This document shows, one piece after another, positions 49,211-56,834 of a DNA stretch of 64,000 bases. Every line of letters starts with the position of its first letter. The stretch's first letter is position 1. This DNA comes from Phenylobacterium sp. SCN 70-31 (lineage in GTDB: Bacteria; Pseudomonadota; Alphaproteobacteria; Caulobacterales; Caulobacteraceae): positions 1-64,000 of the forward strand of contig NZ_MEEX01000014.1 of the NCBI RefSeq assembly GCF_001724605.1, written 5' to 3'. Position numbers and translations under genes: made by a program. The notes below the pieces were generated by a model, which saw only the letters and a list, made by a program, of their open reading frames with translations, was not told the origin of the DNA and made no database searches.

Positions 49211-50581
49211 ATGGCCGACCACGCTGCGCGCTTGGGCGACGACGCCGCGCGGACGGCGCCGCCGCCGGTCGGCGAGGGCGCTCTGATGTCGGCGAGGGAC
49301 CGGCGCTACGCCATGTTCCTGCTCCTGCTGATCTACACCTTCAACTTCCTCGACCGGCAGGTGATCAACATCCTGGCCGAGCCGATCAAGGTCGAGCTGG
49401 GTCTGGCCGACTGGCAGATCGGGGTGATGACGGGGCTCGCCTTCGCCCTCCTCTACAGTGTCCTGGGCATCCCCATCGCCCGAGTCGCCGAACACGGCGA
49501 CCGGCCGCGGATCATCGCGCTCTCCGTGCTGATCTGGAGCAGCTTCACGGTCGCCTGCAGCTTCGTGACCAACTTCTGGCAGCTCGTCCTCGCCCGCTTT
49601 GGCGTAGGCGTCGGAGAGGCGGGCTGCACCCCGCCGGCGCACTCGCTCATCTCCGACTACATGCCCCGGGAGAAGCGCGCATCAGGACTGGCCTTCTATG
49701 CCATGGGCACGCCGCTGGGCTCGCTGCTGGGCATGGCGCTCGGCGGCGTCATCGCCGATGCGTATGGCTGGCGCGCCGCCTTCCTCGCAGCCGGCGCGCC
49801 GGGGCTGCTGCTGGCGATCCTGGCCGCCACCACGCTTCACGAACCCCGGCGCAAGCTTAGGGCGGCTCTCGCCGCGAAGGCGGCGCAGCGGCCGAAGTTC
49901 GCCGACGCCTGCCGCGAGCTGGCGACCAAGCGGACGTTCTGGCTGATCGCCTTCGCAGCCGCCGTCCAGGCCTTCGTCACCTACGGGCAGACGGCCTTCA
50001 CCGCATCCTTCTTCCTGCGCAGCCACGCCGCCGAACTGGCGTCGCTGGGCGCCGCCTTCGGCCTCAAGTCCGCGGGCTTCCTGGGCATCGCCCTGGGTCT
50101 GACGAGCGGGCTGGCCGGGATCCTGGGCGCGGTGCTCGGCGGGCGCCTGTCGGACCGGCTGATCGCCAAGGACCTGCGGGCCCACGTCTACCTGCCGGCC
50201 GTGTTTGCGGGCCTCGCCCTGCCATTCGTGGTCAGCGCCATGCTGGTCCCCTCGGCCGTCCTCGCGATCTTCCTGCTGGCCGGCGCGGCCTTCCTCAACA
50301 CTGCCTGGTTCGGCCCCGTCTACGCCTCCATCCAGGGCCTAGTACGCCCGCAGACCCGGGCCACGGCCGCGGCGGTGCTGCTGTTCATCCTGAACCTGAT
50401 CGGCCTGGGCTTTGGGCCGCTGGCTGTGGGCGCGATCAGCGACCTGCTGGCCACGTCCGGCGGCATGGGCGCGGCCGAGGGCCTGCGCTGGGCGAAGATC
50501 ATCGGAGAGCTGGTGATCGTCGTCTCCATCGTCCTCTTCGGGTTGGCGGCCCGGACCATCCGCGACGAGACCGTGAGCTAG
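49211..50581 (+). CDS. MFS transporter (spinster/aromatic-acid type)
   Basis: A 456-residue major-facilitator transporter with about 12 TM helices. The N-terminal pattern YTFNFLDRQVINILAEPIKVELGLADWQIGVMTG is typical of the group often found beside catabolic clusters in alphaproteobacteria. LARFGVGVGEAGCTPPAHSLISDY and GMALGGVIADAYGWRAAFL are conserved MFS motifs. It likely imports the pathway substrate or an intermediate across the inner membrane. ATG 49211 follows GGGGGAG. The CoA-transferase follows after 4 bp, so the two are cotranscribed from site A2. Confidence 0.92.
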   Translation: MADHAARLGDDAARTAPPPVGEGALMSARDRRYAMFLLLLIYTFNFLDRQVINILAEPIKVELGLADWQIGVMTGLAFALLYSVLGIPIARVAEHGDRPRIIALSVLIWSSFTVACSFVTNFWQLVLARFGVGVGEAGCTPPAHSLISDYMPREKRASGLAFYAMGTPLGSLLGMALGGVIADAYGWRAAFLAAGAPGLLLAILAATTLHEPRRKLRAALAAKAAQRPKFADACRELATKRTFWLIAFAAAVQAFVTYGQTAFTASFFLRSHAAELASLGAAFGLKSAGFLGIALGLTSGLAGILGAVLGGRLSDRLIAKDLRAHVYLPAVFAGLALPFVVSAMLVPSAVLAIFLLAGAAFLNTAWFGPVYASIQGLVRPQTRATAAAVLLFILNLIGLGFGPLAVGAISDLLATSGGMGAAEGLRWAKIIGELVIVVSIVLFGLAARTIRDETVS

Positions 50582-50585
50582 GGGC

Positions 50586-51800
50586 ATGGCTGGAACCTGC
50601 AAGGAGAAGCCGGGCGAGGGACCCCTCGCCGGGCTGAAGGTCCTCGACCTGGCGCGGTTCGTCGCCGGACCCTACTGCGCGATGATCCTCGGCGACATGG
50701 GCGCCGAAGTGATCAAGGTGGAGAGCGGCGCTGGCGACAGTCTGCGCCACTACCCGCCGGACCTGGGCGGTACGAGCCTCAACTTCCACGTCATGAACCG
50801 CAGCAAGCGCGGCCTCTCGCTGGATCTGCGCAACCCTGAGGGGCAGGCGGTGCTCAAGGCGCTCGTCGCCGAGGCCGACGTATTGGTGGAGAACTTCGTC
50901 CCCGGCACCATGGAGAAGATGGACTGCGGGTGGGAGGCGCTCAGCGCCATCAATCCCCGGCTGGTGATGGCCCGGATCAGCGGCTTCGGCCAGGACGGGC
51001 CCTACGCGTCGCGCCCCTGCTTCGACTCCGCGGCCCAGGCAATGAGCGGGCTGATGGACCTCACAGGACCAGCGGACGGGCCCCCGGTGCTGATGGGTGT
51101 CTTCGTCTGCGACCATGTGGCGGGCCTCTATTCGACGGTCGGCATCCTGGCCGCCCTTCAGGCTCGCGAGCGCACGGGCCGCGGACAGGTGGTGGACATC
51201 TCGCTGCTGGAAAGCGGCGCCTCGCTGCTCATGACCGCCATCCCCAACCAGATCCTGAACGGGGTCACCGCCACCCGGAACGGGGCGCGCGGACGCACCG
51301 TGGCGCCCAGCAACGCCTTCGAGTGCGGCGACGGCGGCTGGGTTCTGATCCTCTGCGGGGGCGACGACATGTTCGAGCGCTTCCTAAAGGCTGCGGGCCG
51401 CCTCGAGCTGCTGGAGGATCCACGCTTCGCCACCAATTCCGCGCGGGTCGCCAATCTCGCGGCGACGGAAGCCGTCGTGCAGGCCTGGACGGCCCAGCAT
51501 TCGGCGAGCGAGGTGGAGGAGATCCTGGGACGGGCCGGCGTGCCCAGCGCCCGGATCGCCACGGTCGCCGATGTGGTGGAGAACCCCCAACTTCGCCATC
51601 GCGGCTTCATCGTCGAGATCGACCAGGGGGGCGGGGCCGTGCTGCCGATGCAGGGGCCGGTCACCCGGCTCTCGGACACCCCCGTGGCGCCCCGCAGCCC
51701 GACCCCGCTTCCCGGCGAGCACAGCGACGAGATCCTGCAGAGCTGGCTGGGCTACGACGCCGGCCGGATCGCGGCTCTGCGCGCCAAGGCCGTGATCTGA
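50586..51800 (+). CDS. Class III CoA-transferase (CaiB/BaiF family), second copy
   Basis: A 404-residue CoA-transferase. GPLAGLKVLDLARFVAGPYCAMILGDMGAEVIKVE opens the family fold, and the catalytic Asp is in CFDSAAQAMSG near 149. It differs clearly from the 21155 protein. It sits right behind the MFS gene and in front of the Rieske genes. It would activate a pathway acid by transfer from another CoA ester, making the AMP-forming ligase at 46735 a second, ATP-dependent way to the same end or for another acid. Confidence 0.92.
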   Translation: MAGTCKEKPGEGPLAGLKVLDLARFVAGPYCAMILGDMGAEVIKVESGAGDSLRHYPPDLGGTSLNFHVMNRSKRGLSLDLRNPEGQAVLKALVAEADVLVENFVPGTMEKMDCGWEALSAINPRLVMARISGFGQDGPYASRPCFDSAAQAMSGLMDLTGPADGPPVLMGVFVCDHVAGLYSTVGILAALQARERTGRGQVVDISLLESGASLLMTAIPNQILNGVTATRNGARGRTVAPSNAFECGDGGWVLILCGGDDMFERFLKAAGRLELLEDPRFATNSARVANLAATEAVVQAWTAQHSASEVEEILGRAGVPSARIATVADVVENPQLRHRGFIVEIDQGGGAVLPMQGPVTRLSDTPVAPRSPTPLPGEHSDEILQSWLGYDAGRIAALRAKAVI

Positions 51801-51813
51801 TCGCCGGCGCTGA

Positions 51814-51858
51814 TTGACAGACCCGGGCGGCCTCCCTAAACCGTACAGAACTGTATGG
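51814..51858 (+). promoter_or_regulatory. Promoter and A-type operator of the Rieske operon (site A3)
   Basis: TTGACA (51814-51819), 17 bp, TAAACC (51837-51842), then the operator CCGTACAG-AA-CTGTATGG (51841-51858), which overlaps the end of the -10. The palindrome has one mismatch between arms and is the best-defined copy. Confidence 0.8.
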
Positions 51859-51919
51859 TGAGTTTTGTGGGGCTTTGGTGGTGACGGAGTTGTCTGCCGA
51901 GAGCGCGGAGGCCGCGGGG

Positions 51920-52255
51920 ATGACGCGGCTGCTGGCGCTTGACGAGGTGCCGGAAGGCGAGGTGCGTCGGGTGCGGCCGCCCGGCGTGGAACCGATCGCG
52001 GTGGTTCGGGTCGGCGGGGCCTGCTTCGCGACCCAGGACGGTTGCAGTCATGCGAAGGCGTCGCTCAGTGAGGGCTGGGTGGAGGGGCACGAGCTCTGCT
52101 GCCCGGTGCATGACGGCCGTTTCGACATCCGCGACGGCCGGCCGATGTGTTTCCCGGCCACCGATCCGATCCGCACCTTCCCGGTGCAGGTCGTCGATGG
52201 CGTGGTCTTCGTCGATCTCCGCGGCGCGCGGACGGACCAAGAGGTGTCAGGATGA
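51920..52255 (+). CDS. Rieske [2Fe-2S] ferredoxin component
   Basis: A 111-residue electron carrier for the dioxygenase. Ligands are Cys42-x-His44 (GCSHAKASL) and Cys61-x2-His64 (CPVHDGRFD). The length is typical of BphA3-type ferredoxins. ATG 51920 was chosen because GGAGG lies 8 bp upstream; a longer TTG-started frame from 51875 has no support. Its stop overlaps the alpha-subunit ATG (ATGA). It receives electrons from the reductase at 43382. Confidence 0.93.
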   Translation: MTRLLALDEVPEGEVRRVRPPGVEPIAVVRVGGACFATQDGCSHAKASLSEGWVEGHELCCPVHDGRFDIRDGRPMCFPATDPIRTFPVQVVDGVVFVDLRGARTDQEVSG

Positions 52256-53580
52256 CCGTGCAGGTTCAGCAGGAGGAGTGGGCCCGTCCATCGGCCCAGG
52301 CGCTGCGCGAGATGGTCGACGTTGGCCGCGGGCGGATTTCGCCCCGGATCTTCTGGGACGAGGCGATCTACCGGCTCGAGCTCGAGCGGATCTTCGCCCG
52401 GTGCTGGATCTTCGTGGCCCATGAAAGCCAGATCCCCAATCCCGGCGACTTCCTCACCACCACCATCGGCGAGGACGGGGTGATCGTCTCCCGCGCCAAC
52501 GACGGCCAGGTGAAGGTGCTGCTGAACGCCTGTCCGCACCGCGGCAACCGGGTCTGCTTCGCAGAAGCCGGCAACGCCCGGCGCTTCACCTGCAACTACC
52601 ACGGTTGGGCCTTCGGTCGGGACGGCGCCTTCCTGGGCATGCCGGCCGAGGAGATCTACGAGAAGACCTGCCCGGATTTCGACAAGTCGGAGCTGGGCCT
52701 GATCCAGGCGCGGGTGGCCGGCTACAAGGGCCTGCTGTTCGCCACCTTCGATCCCGAGGCCCCGACCCTTGACGAGTTCCTCGGCGACTACCGCTGGTAC
52801 CTCGACGTGCTGCTCGACAATGACGAGGGCGGCACGGAATTCCTGACCGGCAACATCAAGTCGTGGATCGACTGCAACTGGAAGGTCCCGGCCGAGAACT
52901 TCGTGGGCGACTCGCTGCACGCCCAGTGGACCCACAACTCCGGCGCCGTGGCGATGCTCGGCATGGGCGTGGGCAAGGCCAAGCAGGACAGCGTCTACCA
53001 GGCCAACGTCAACGGCCACGGTATGCAGTTCGGCTTCGATATGGTCGGCAACGCCATGACCCTCGGCGAGCCCGAGGTGGTCCAGTACATCCGCGAGCGC
53101 GAGGCCATCATGGCCGAACGACTGGGCAAGCTCCGCTCGCGCATGGTGGGCGCCATGGGGTCGGCGACGCTGTTCCCGAACTTCTCGTTCCTCGCCGGCC
53201 TGAACACTGTGCGCACCTGGAACCCGCGCGGCCCGCATCGGACCGAGCTGCACACCTGGGTGCTGGTCAACAAGAACGCGCCGGACTCGATCAAGGAGAA
53301 GTACCGCAAGGGCGTCATGCGGACCTTCTCGCCTTCGGGCACGCTCGAAATGGACGACGGCGAGAACTGGGAGGCCGCGACCCGCACGGCCGCCGGTGTG
53401 GTCGCCCGCCGGCAGAAGCTCCACTACAGTCTAGGCCTGCACAGCCAGGTGGAGCACGAGGAACTCCCCGGCAACGTGCACCAGCGGAAATTCAACGATT
53501 CCAACCAGCGGGCCTTCTACGGCCGCTGGCTGGACCTGCTGTGCGCCGAAACCTGGTCGAACCTCCCGGAGGGCCGCTGA
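52252..53580 (+). CDS. Ring-hydroxylating dioxygenase, large (alpha) subunit
   Basis: Catalytic subunit of a Rieske non-haem iron oxygenase, 442 residues. The [2Fe-2S] ligands are Cys94, His96 (ACPHRG), Cys114 and His117 (CNYHGW). The mononuclear iron site follows the D-x2-H-x4-H rule: Asp220 bridging, His223 and His228 in ENFVGDSLHAQWTHN. It would cis-dihydroxylate an aromatic ring using electrons from the ferredoxin. A beta subunit follows 1 bp later, so the enzyme is the alpha3beta3 type rather than the alpha-only carbazole type. Substrate pocket residues cannot be interpreted by eye. Confidence 0.95.
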   Translation: MTVQVQQEEWARPSAQALREMVDVGRGRISPRIFWDEAIYRLELERIFARCWIFVAHESQIPNPGDFLTTTIGEDGVIVSRANDGQVKVLLNACPHRGNRVCFAEAGNARRFTCNYHGWAFGRDGAFLGMPAEEIYEKTCPDFDKSELGLIQARVAGYKGLLFATFDPEAPTLDEFLGDYRWYLDVLLDNDEGGTEFLTGNIKSWIDCNWKVPAENFVGDSLHAQWTHNSGAVAMLGMGVGKAKQDSVYQANVNGHGMQFGFDMVGNAMTLGEPEVVQYIREREAIMAERLGKLRSRMVGAMGSATLFPNFSFLAGLNTVRTWNPRGPHRTELHTWVLVNKNAPDSIKEKYRKGVMRTFSPSGTLEMDDGENWEAATRTAAGVVARRQKLHYSLGLHSQVEHEELPGNVHQRKFNDSNQRAFYGRWLDLLCAETWSNLPEGR

Positions 53581-53581
53581 C

Positions 53582-54160
53582 ATGAGCCAAGCGCAAGCCC
53601 AGAACCCGGCGGACGCCATCCGCGATCCCCGGCCGCCCCAGTTTCCGCCGCTTCCCGACCGCGACCTGGTCTTCGAGGTCGAGCAGTTCCTGTACCGGGA
53701 AGCCCGGCTGCTCGACCAAGAGCGCTACGAGGAGTGGCTGGGGCTGATGACCGAGGACATCCACTACTGGATGCCTGGCGTGCAGGCCCGCTTCCGCAAT
53801 GACACCTCGAGCGGTCCGCTCATCGAACGCATGGCGTTCTACGACGACGACCTGCTCAACCTGCGCCGGCGGGTGACGCGCTTCATGCACGCCACCGCCT
53901 GGGCGGAGGATCCGCCCACCCGGGCCTGCCACATCATCAACAATGTGGAGGTCGAGCTCACCGACAACGCGCGCGAGTACCGGGTCTATTCCACCTTCGT
54001 GAACTGCCGCGGGCGGAACGAGGCGGAGGAGACCTGGATTGCGGGGCGGCGGACGGACCTGCTGCGTCGGGACGACGCGGGCGCGCTCCGCCTGGCCCGG
54101 CGCGAGATCCACATCACCCAGGCCGTGCTGTTGGCCAAGAACCTCAACGTGTTCCTGTGA
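53582..54160 (+). CDS. Ring-hydroxylating dioxygenase, small (beta) subunit
   Basis: A 192-residue structural subunit with the NTF2-like fold. EVEQFLYREARLLDQERYEEWLGLMTEDIHYWMPG is the family signature, and RVTRFMHATAWAEDPPTRACHIINNVEV follows. The C-terminal WIAGRRTDLLRRDDAGALRLARREIHITQ is conserved. It begins 1 bp after the alpha stop and overlaps the SDR gene by 4 bp. Confidence 0.94.
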   Translation: MSQAQAQNPADAIRDPRPPQFPPLPDRDLVFEVEQFLYREARLLDQERYEEWLGLMTEDIHYWMPGVQARFRNDTSSGPLIERMAFYDDDLLNLRRRVTRFMHATAWAEDPPTRACHIINNVEVELTDNAREYRVYSTFVNCRGRNEAEETWIAGRRTDLLRRDDAGALRLARREIHITQAVLLAKNLNVFL

Positions 54161-54963
54161 CCGGCTGGCTGACCGATCAGGTGGCGATCGTCACCGGCGC
54201 GTCAGCCGGCATCGGCCGGGCCGTGGTCGACCGCTACATCGCCGAGGGCGCCCGCGGCGTGGTGGCGGTGGACCGCGACGCCGCCGGGCTCGAAGCCCTG
54301 TCGGCGGCGCACGGCGACCGGCTCCGGGTGGTGGTCGGCGACGTGCGCGAATGGGCCACCCATGAGGCGGCCGTGACCGCCGCCCGCACAGCCTACGGGC
54401 GTCTCGACGCCGCCGTCGGCAACGCCGGGGTGTTCGACTTCCACCGTCCGCTGGCCAAGTACACGCCCGAGAGCCTCGTGTCGGCCATGGACGAACTCTT
54501 TGCGATCAATGTCCGCGGCTACCTGCTGCTGGCGCTGGCCGCCCGGGAGGCCCTGGCGGAGAGTCGCGGCAGCTTGGTGTACACGGCGTCGGTGGCCAGT
54601 CAGGAGGCCGGCGGGGGCGGGGTCCTGTACGTGTCGTCGAAGCACGCGGTGCTGGGCGTCATCCGGCGCCTGGCGATGGAGTTCGCGCCGGACATCCGCG
54701 TCAATGGCGTGGGACCGGGCGGCACGCTCACCCAGCTGCGCGGGACCGAGAGCCTGGGGCAGGCGCAGCGCTCGCTGGGCGCGGACCGCGAGGCGTCTGC
54801 GGCGCGTATCGCTCCCACCAACCCCCTGCGCCTGGCGCAGGAGCCCGAAGACCATGCCGGACTGTATGTTCTTCTGGCGAGCCGTCGCGACTCCAGGGCC
54901 ATGACCGGGCAAGTCCTGTACAGCGATGGCGGCGTTGGCGTGCGCCCGATCGCGGCCTTCTAG
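54157..54963 (+). CDS. cis-Dihydrodiol dehydrogenase (SDR, BphB-like)
   Basis: A 268-residue NAD-dependent short-chain dehydrogenase that restores aromaticity by oxidising the cis-diol to a catechol. The cofactor motif TGASAGIG is at 13-20, NAG near 89-91, and the triad Ser145, Tyr158, Lys162. The stretch YVSSKHAVLGVIRRLAMEFAPDIRVNGVGPGGT is the BphB-type active-site block. The GTG start at 54157 overlaps the beta stop (GTGA). It ends the unit begun at site A3. Confidence 0.93.
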   Translation: MTGWLTDQVAIVTGASAGIGRAVVDRYIAEGARGVVAVDRDAAGLEALSAAHGDRLRVVVGDVREWATHEAAVTAARTAYGRLDAAVGNAGVFDFHRPLAKYTPESLVSAMDELFAINVRGYLLLALAAREALAESRGSLVYTASVASQEAGGGGVLYVSSKHAVLGVIRRLAMEFAPDIRVNGVGPGGTLTQLRGTESLGQAQRSLGADREASAARIAPTNPLRLAQEPEDHAGLYVLLASRRDSRAMTGQVLYSDGGVGVRPIAAF

Positions 54964-54971
54964 GTCGCTGG

Positions 54972-55016
54972 TTGACAGCCCGGTGACGCTCCCCTAATCC
55001 AAACAGAACTGTATGG
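54972..55016 (+). promoter_or_regulatory. Promoter and A-type operator of the hydratase-aldolase unit (site A4)
   Basis: TTGACA (54972-54977), 17 bp, TAATCC (54995-55000), then the operator CCAAACAG-AA-CTGTATGG (54999-55016). Layout, spacing and right arm are identical to site A3, which points to duplication or strong shared selection. Confidence 0.78.
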
Positions 55017-55083
55017 TCAAGCCTGCGGCGGCGGGGCGACGGGCGGGCCGCCAAAGTCCCGCGTCCAGGAAGGAACTGAGCGA

Positions 55084-55884
55084 ATGGACCAGGCCCAGAT
55101 CGCCGAAGTCGCACGACGGCTCGACGACGCTGAGAAGACGGGCCGACCCATCCGGCAGCTGTCCCTCGAGTATCCGGACGTCACCTTCGCCCAGGCCTAT
55201 GCCGTCCAGGAGGCGTGGGTGGCCCTGAAGCTCGCCGCCGGCCGCGAGGTCCGGGGGCACAAGATCGGGCTGACGTCCAAGGCGATGCAGCAGCTGGCCC
55301 GCATCGACGAGCCGGACCACGGCGTGCTGTTCGACGACATGATGCTGGAGAGCGGCGCCCAGATTCCGCTGTCGCGCTTCATCGAGCCCCGGCTGGAGGT
55401 GGAGCTGGCCTTCCACCTGAAGAAGCCTCTGCAGGGCCCCAACTGCACCCTGTTCGACGTGCTCGACGCCACATCCTATGTGACGCCCGCCCTGGAGATC
55501 ATCGATGCGCGCATGCAGCGCGTCGATCCCGAGACCGGCGCCACCCGCAAGGTGTTCGACACCATCGCCGACAATGCGGCCAATGGCGCGGTGGTGCTTG
55601 GCGGGCAGCCCAAGCGTCCGGACGACCTGGACCTCCGCTGGATCTCCGCCCTCATGTTCCGCAACGGCGAGATCGAGGAGTCGGGGGTCGCTGCGGCGGT
55701 GATGAACCACCCGGCCAACGGCATCGTGTGGCTGGCCAACAAGGTGGCCCGGTTCGGCGGCCGCCTGGAGGCTGGCGAGGTGGTCCTCGCCGGCTCGTTC
55801 ACCCGCGCGGTGCCGATCGGCGTCGGCGACACCTTCCACGTCGAGTACGGCCCGCTGGGCTCGGTCTCCTGCCGCTTCCTCTGA
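55084..55884 (+). CDS. 2-hydroxydienoate hydratase / oxalocrotonate decarboxylase family enzyme
   Basis: A 266-residue FAH-superfamily member of the HpaH/DmpE/DmpH group. [47 protein letters not shown] and LEIIDARM carry the metal-binding acidic residues. It would hydrate the dienoate left by the hydrolase to a 4-hydroxy-2-oxo acid, or decarboxylate a dicarboxylic analogue; the sequence alone cannot separate these. GGAAGGA lies upstream. The aldolase follows 2 bp later. Confidence 0.88.
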   Translation: MDQAQIAEVARRLDDAEKTGRPIRQLSLEYPDVTFAQAYAVQEAWVALKLAAGREVRGHKIGLTSKAMQQLARIDEPDHGVLFDDMMLESGAQIPLSRFIEPRLEVELAFHLKKPLQGPNCTLFDVLDATSYVTPALEIIDARMQRVDPETGATRKVFDTIADNAANGAVVLGGQPKRPDDLDLRWISALMFRNGEIEESGVAAAVMNHPANGIVWLANKVARFGGRLEAGEVVLAGSFTRAVPIGVGDTFHVEYGPLGSVSCRFL

Positions 55885-55886
55885 CC

Positions 55887-56675
55887 ATGGACGATCGTCT
55901 CACCAACCGGTTCAAGGCGAGGCTGCTGGCCGGCGAGTTGCAGGTGGGCCTGTGGTCCGTGCTTGGAGACGCCCTGGCTGCGGAGGTCTGCGCCGGGGCC
56001 GGCTTCGACTGGATGCTGCTGGATATTGAGCATGCGCCCAACGACCTGCGGAGCATCCTCGGGCAGCTGCAGGCGCTGGCGGCCTATGACGCCCATCCCG
56101 TGGTGCGCCCCCGCTCAAGCGATCCGGACGTCATCAAGCAGCTCCTCGACATCGGCGCGCAGACCCTGCTCGTGCCGATGGTCGAGAGCGGCGATCAGGC
56201 CGCGCGGCTGGTGCGCGCCATGCGCTACCCGCCCGGCGGGACCCGCGGCGTCGGCGCCGGGCTCGCCCGAGCCTCCCGCTGGGGGCGGATCGGCGGCTAC
56301 CTCCAGCGGGCGGACGCGGAGGTCTGTCTGCTGGTGCAGATCGAGTCCCGCCGGGGCCTCGAGAACCTGGAGGCGATCGCCGCCACCCCTGGCGTGGATG
56401 GGGTGTTCATCGGCGCCGCCGACCTGGCCGCGGACCTTGGTCGGCTGGGGCAGGCGAACCATCCGGAGGTGGTCGCCGCCGTCGAGGACGCCATCGCCCG
56501 CATCCGAGCGCTCGAGAAGCCGGTGGGCGCCCTGTCCGTCGACGAGGGCGTCGCGCGCGGCCTTGTCGCCCAGGGCTGCCGCTTCGTGGCCGTTGGCGCG
56601 GATGTGCAGCTCCTCGCCCGGGGCGCGGACCGCCTCGTCCGGGCGTTCCGGCAGGGGGGCGGTGGCCAGCCTTAA
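55887..56675 (+). CDS. HpcH/HpaI-type class II aldolase
   Basis: A 262-residue metal-dependent aldolase that splits a 4-hydroxy-2-oxo acid into pyruvate and an aldehyde. His49 (LDIEHAPND) and Arg75 (VVRPRS) correspond to catalytic residues of HpaI. Glu153 (QIESRRG) and Asp179 (IGAADLA) are the metal ligands. It replaces the class I DmpG-type aldolase used in many biphenyl-like pathways, and no acetaldehyde dehydrogenase follows. It ends the A4 unit; the gap to the TonB receptor holds B-type operators. Confidence 0.9.
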   Translation: MDDRLTNRFKARLLAGELQVGLWSVLGDALAAEVCAGAGFDWMLLDIEHAPNDLRSILGQLQALAAYDAHPVVRPRSSDPDVIKQLLDIGAQTLLVPMVESGDQAARLVRAMRYPPGGTRGVGAGLARASRWGRIGGYLQRADAEVCLLVQIESRRGLENLEAIAATPGVDGVFIGAADLAADLGRLGQANHPEVVAAVEDAIARIRALEKPVGALSVDEGVARGLVAQGCRFVAVGADVQLLARGADRLVRAFRQGGGGQP

Positions 56676-56696
56676 GCCGTCAAAGGCGTTCTAAAA

Positions 56697-56778
56697 CATA
56701 CGCATAAGTATGGTCTGAAAACGCAGACTTACGACAGCCAACGGCGAGATTGCAAAATACGACGGCGTATGTTGTATT
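56697..56778 (+). promoter_or_regulatory. Promoter and two B-type operators of the TonB receptor (sites B1, B2)
   Basis: Site B1: CATAC-GCATAA-GTATG (56697-56712). Site B2: ATACG-ACGG-CGTAT (56757-56770), inside the 17-bp spacer of a promoter TTGCAA (56750-56755) / TGTATT (56773-56778). The core ATACG-N4-CGTAT is also found at 63504 and, imperfectly, at 63341. Confidence 0.65.
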
Positions 56779-56834
56779 CCGCCTCAACCACGCAGAGCCG
56801 GCATAAGCCGCAAGACAACCTCCAGGGGGGACTC

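Noticed and set aside
48968..49642. An N-terminal extension of the TetR at 48350 continuing upstream in the same open frame.
   Set aside because: The frame crosses the MFS promoter and the start of the MFS gene and has no domain. A GGAGGG site places the start at TTG 48967.
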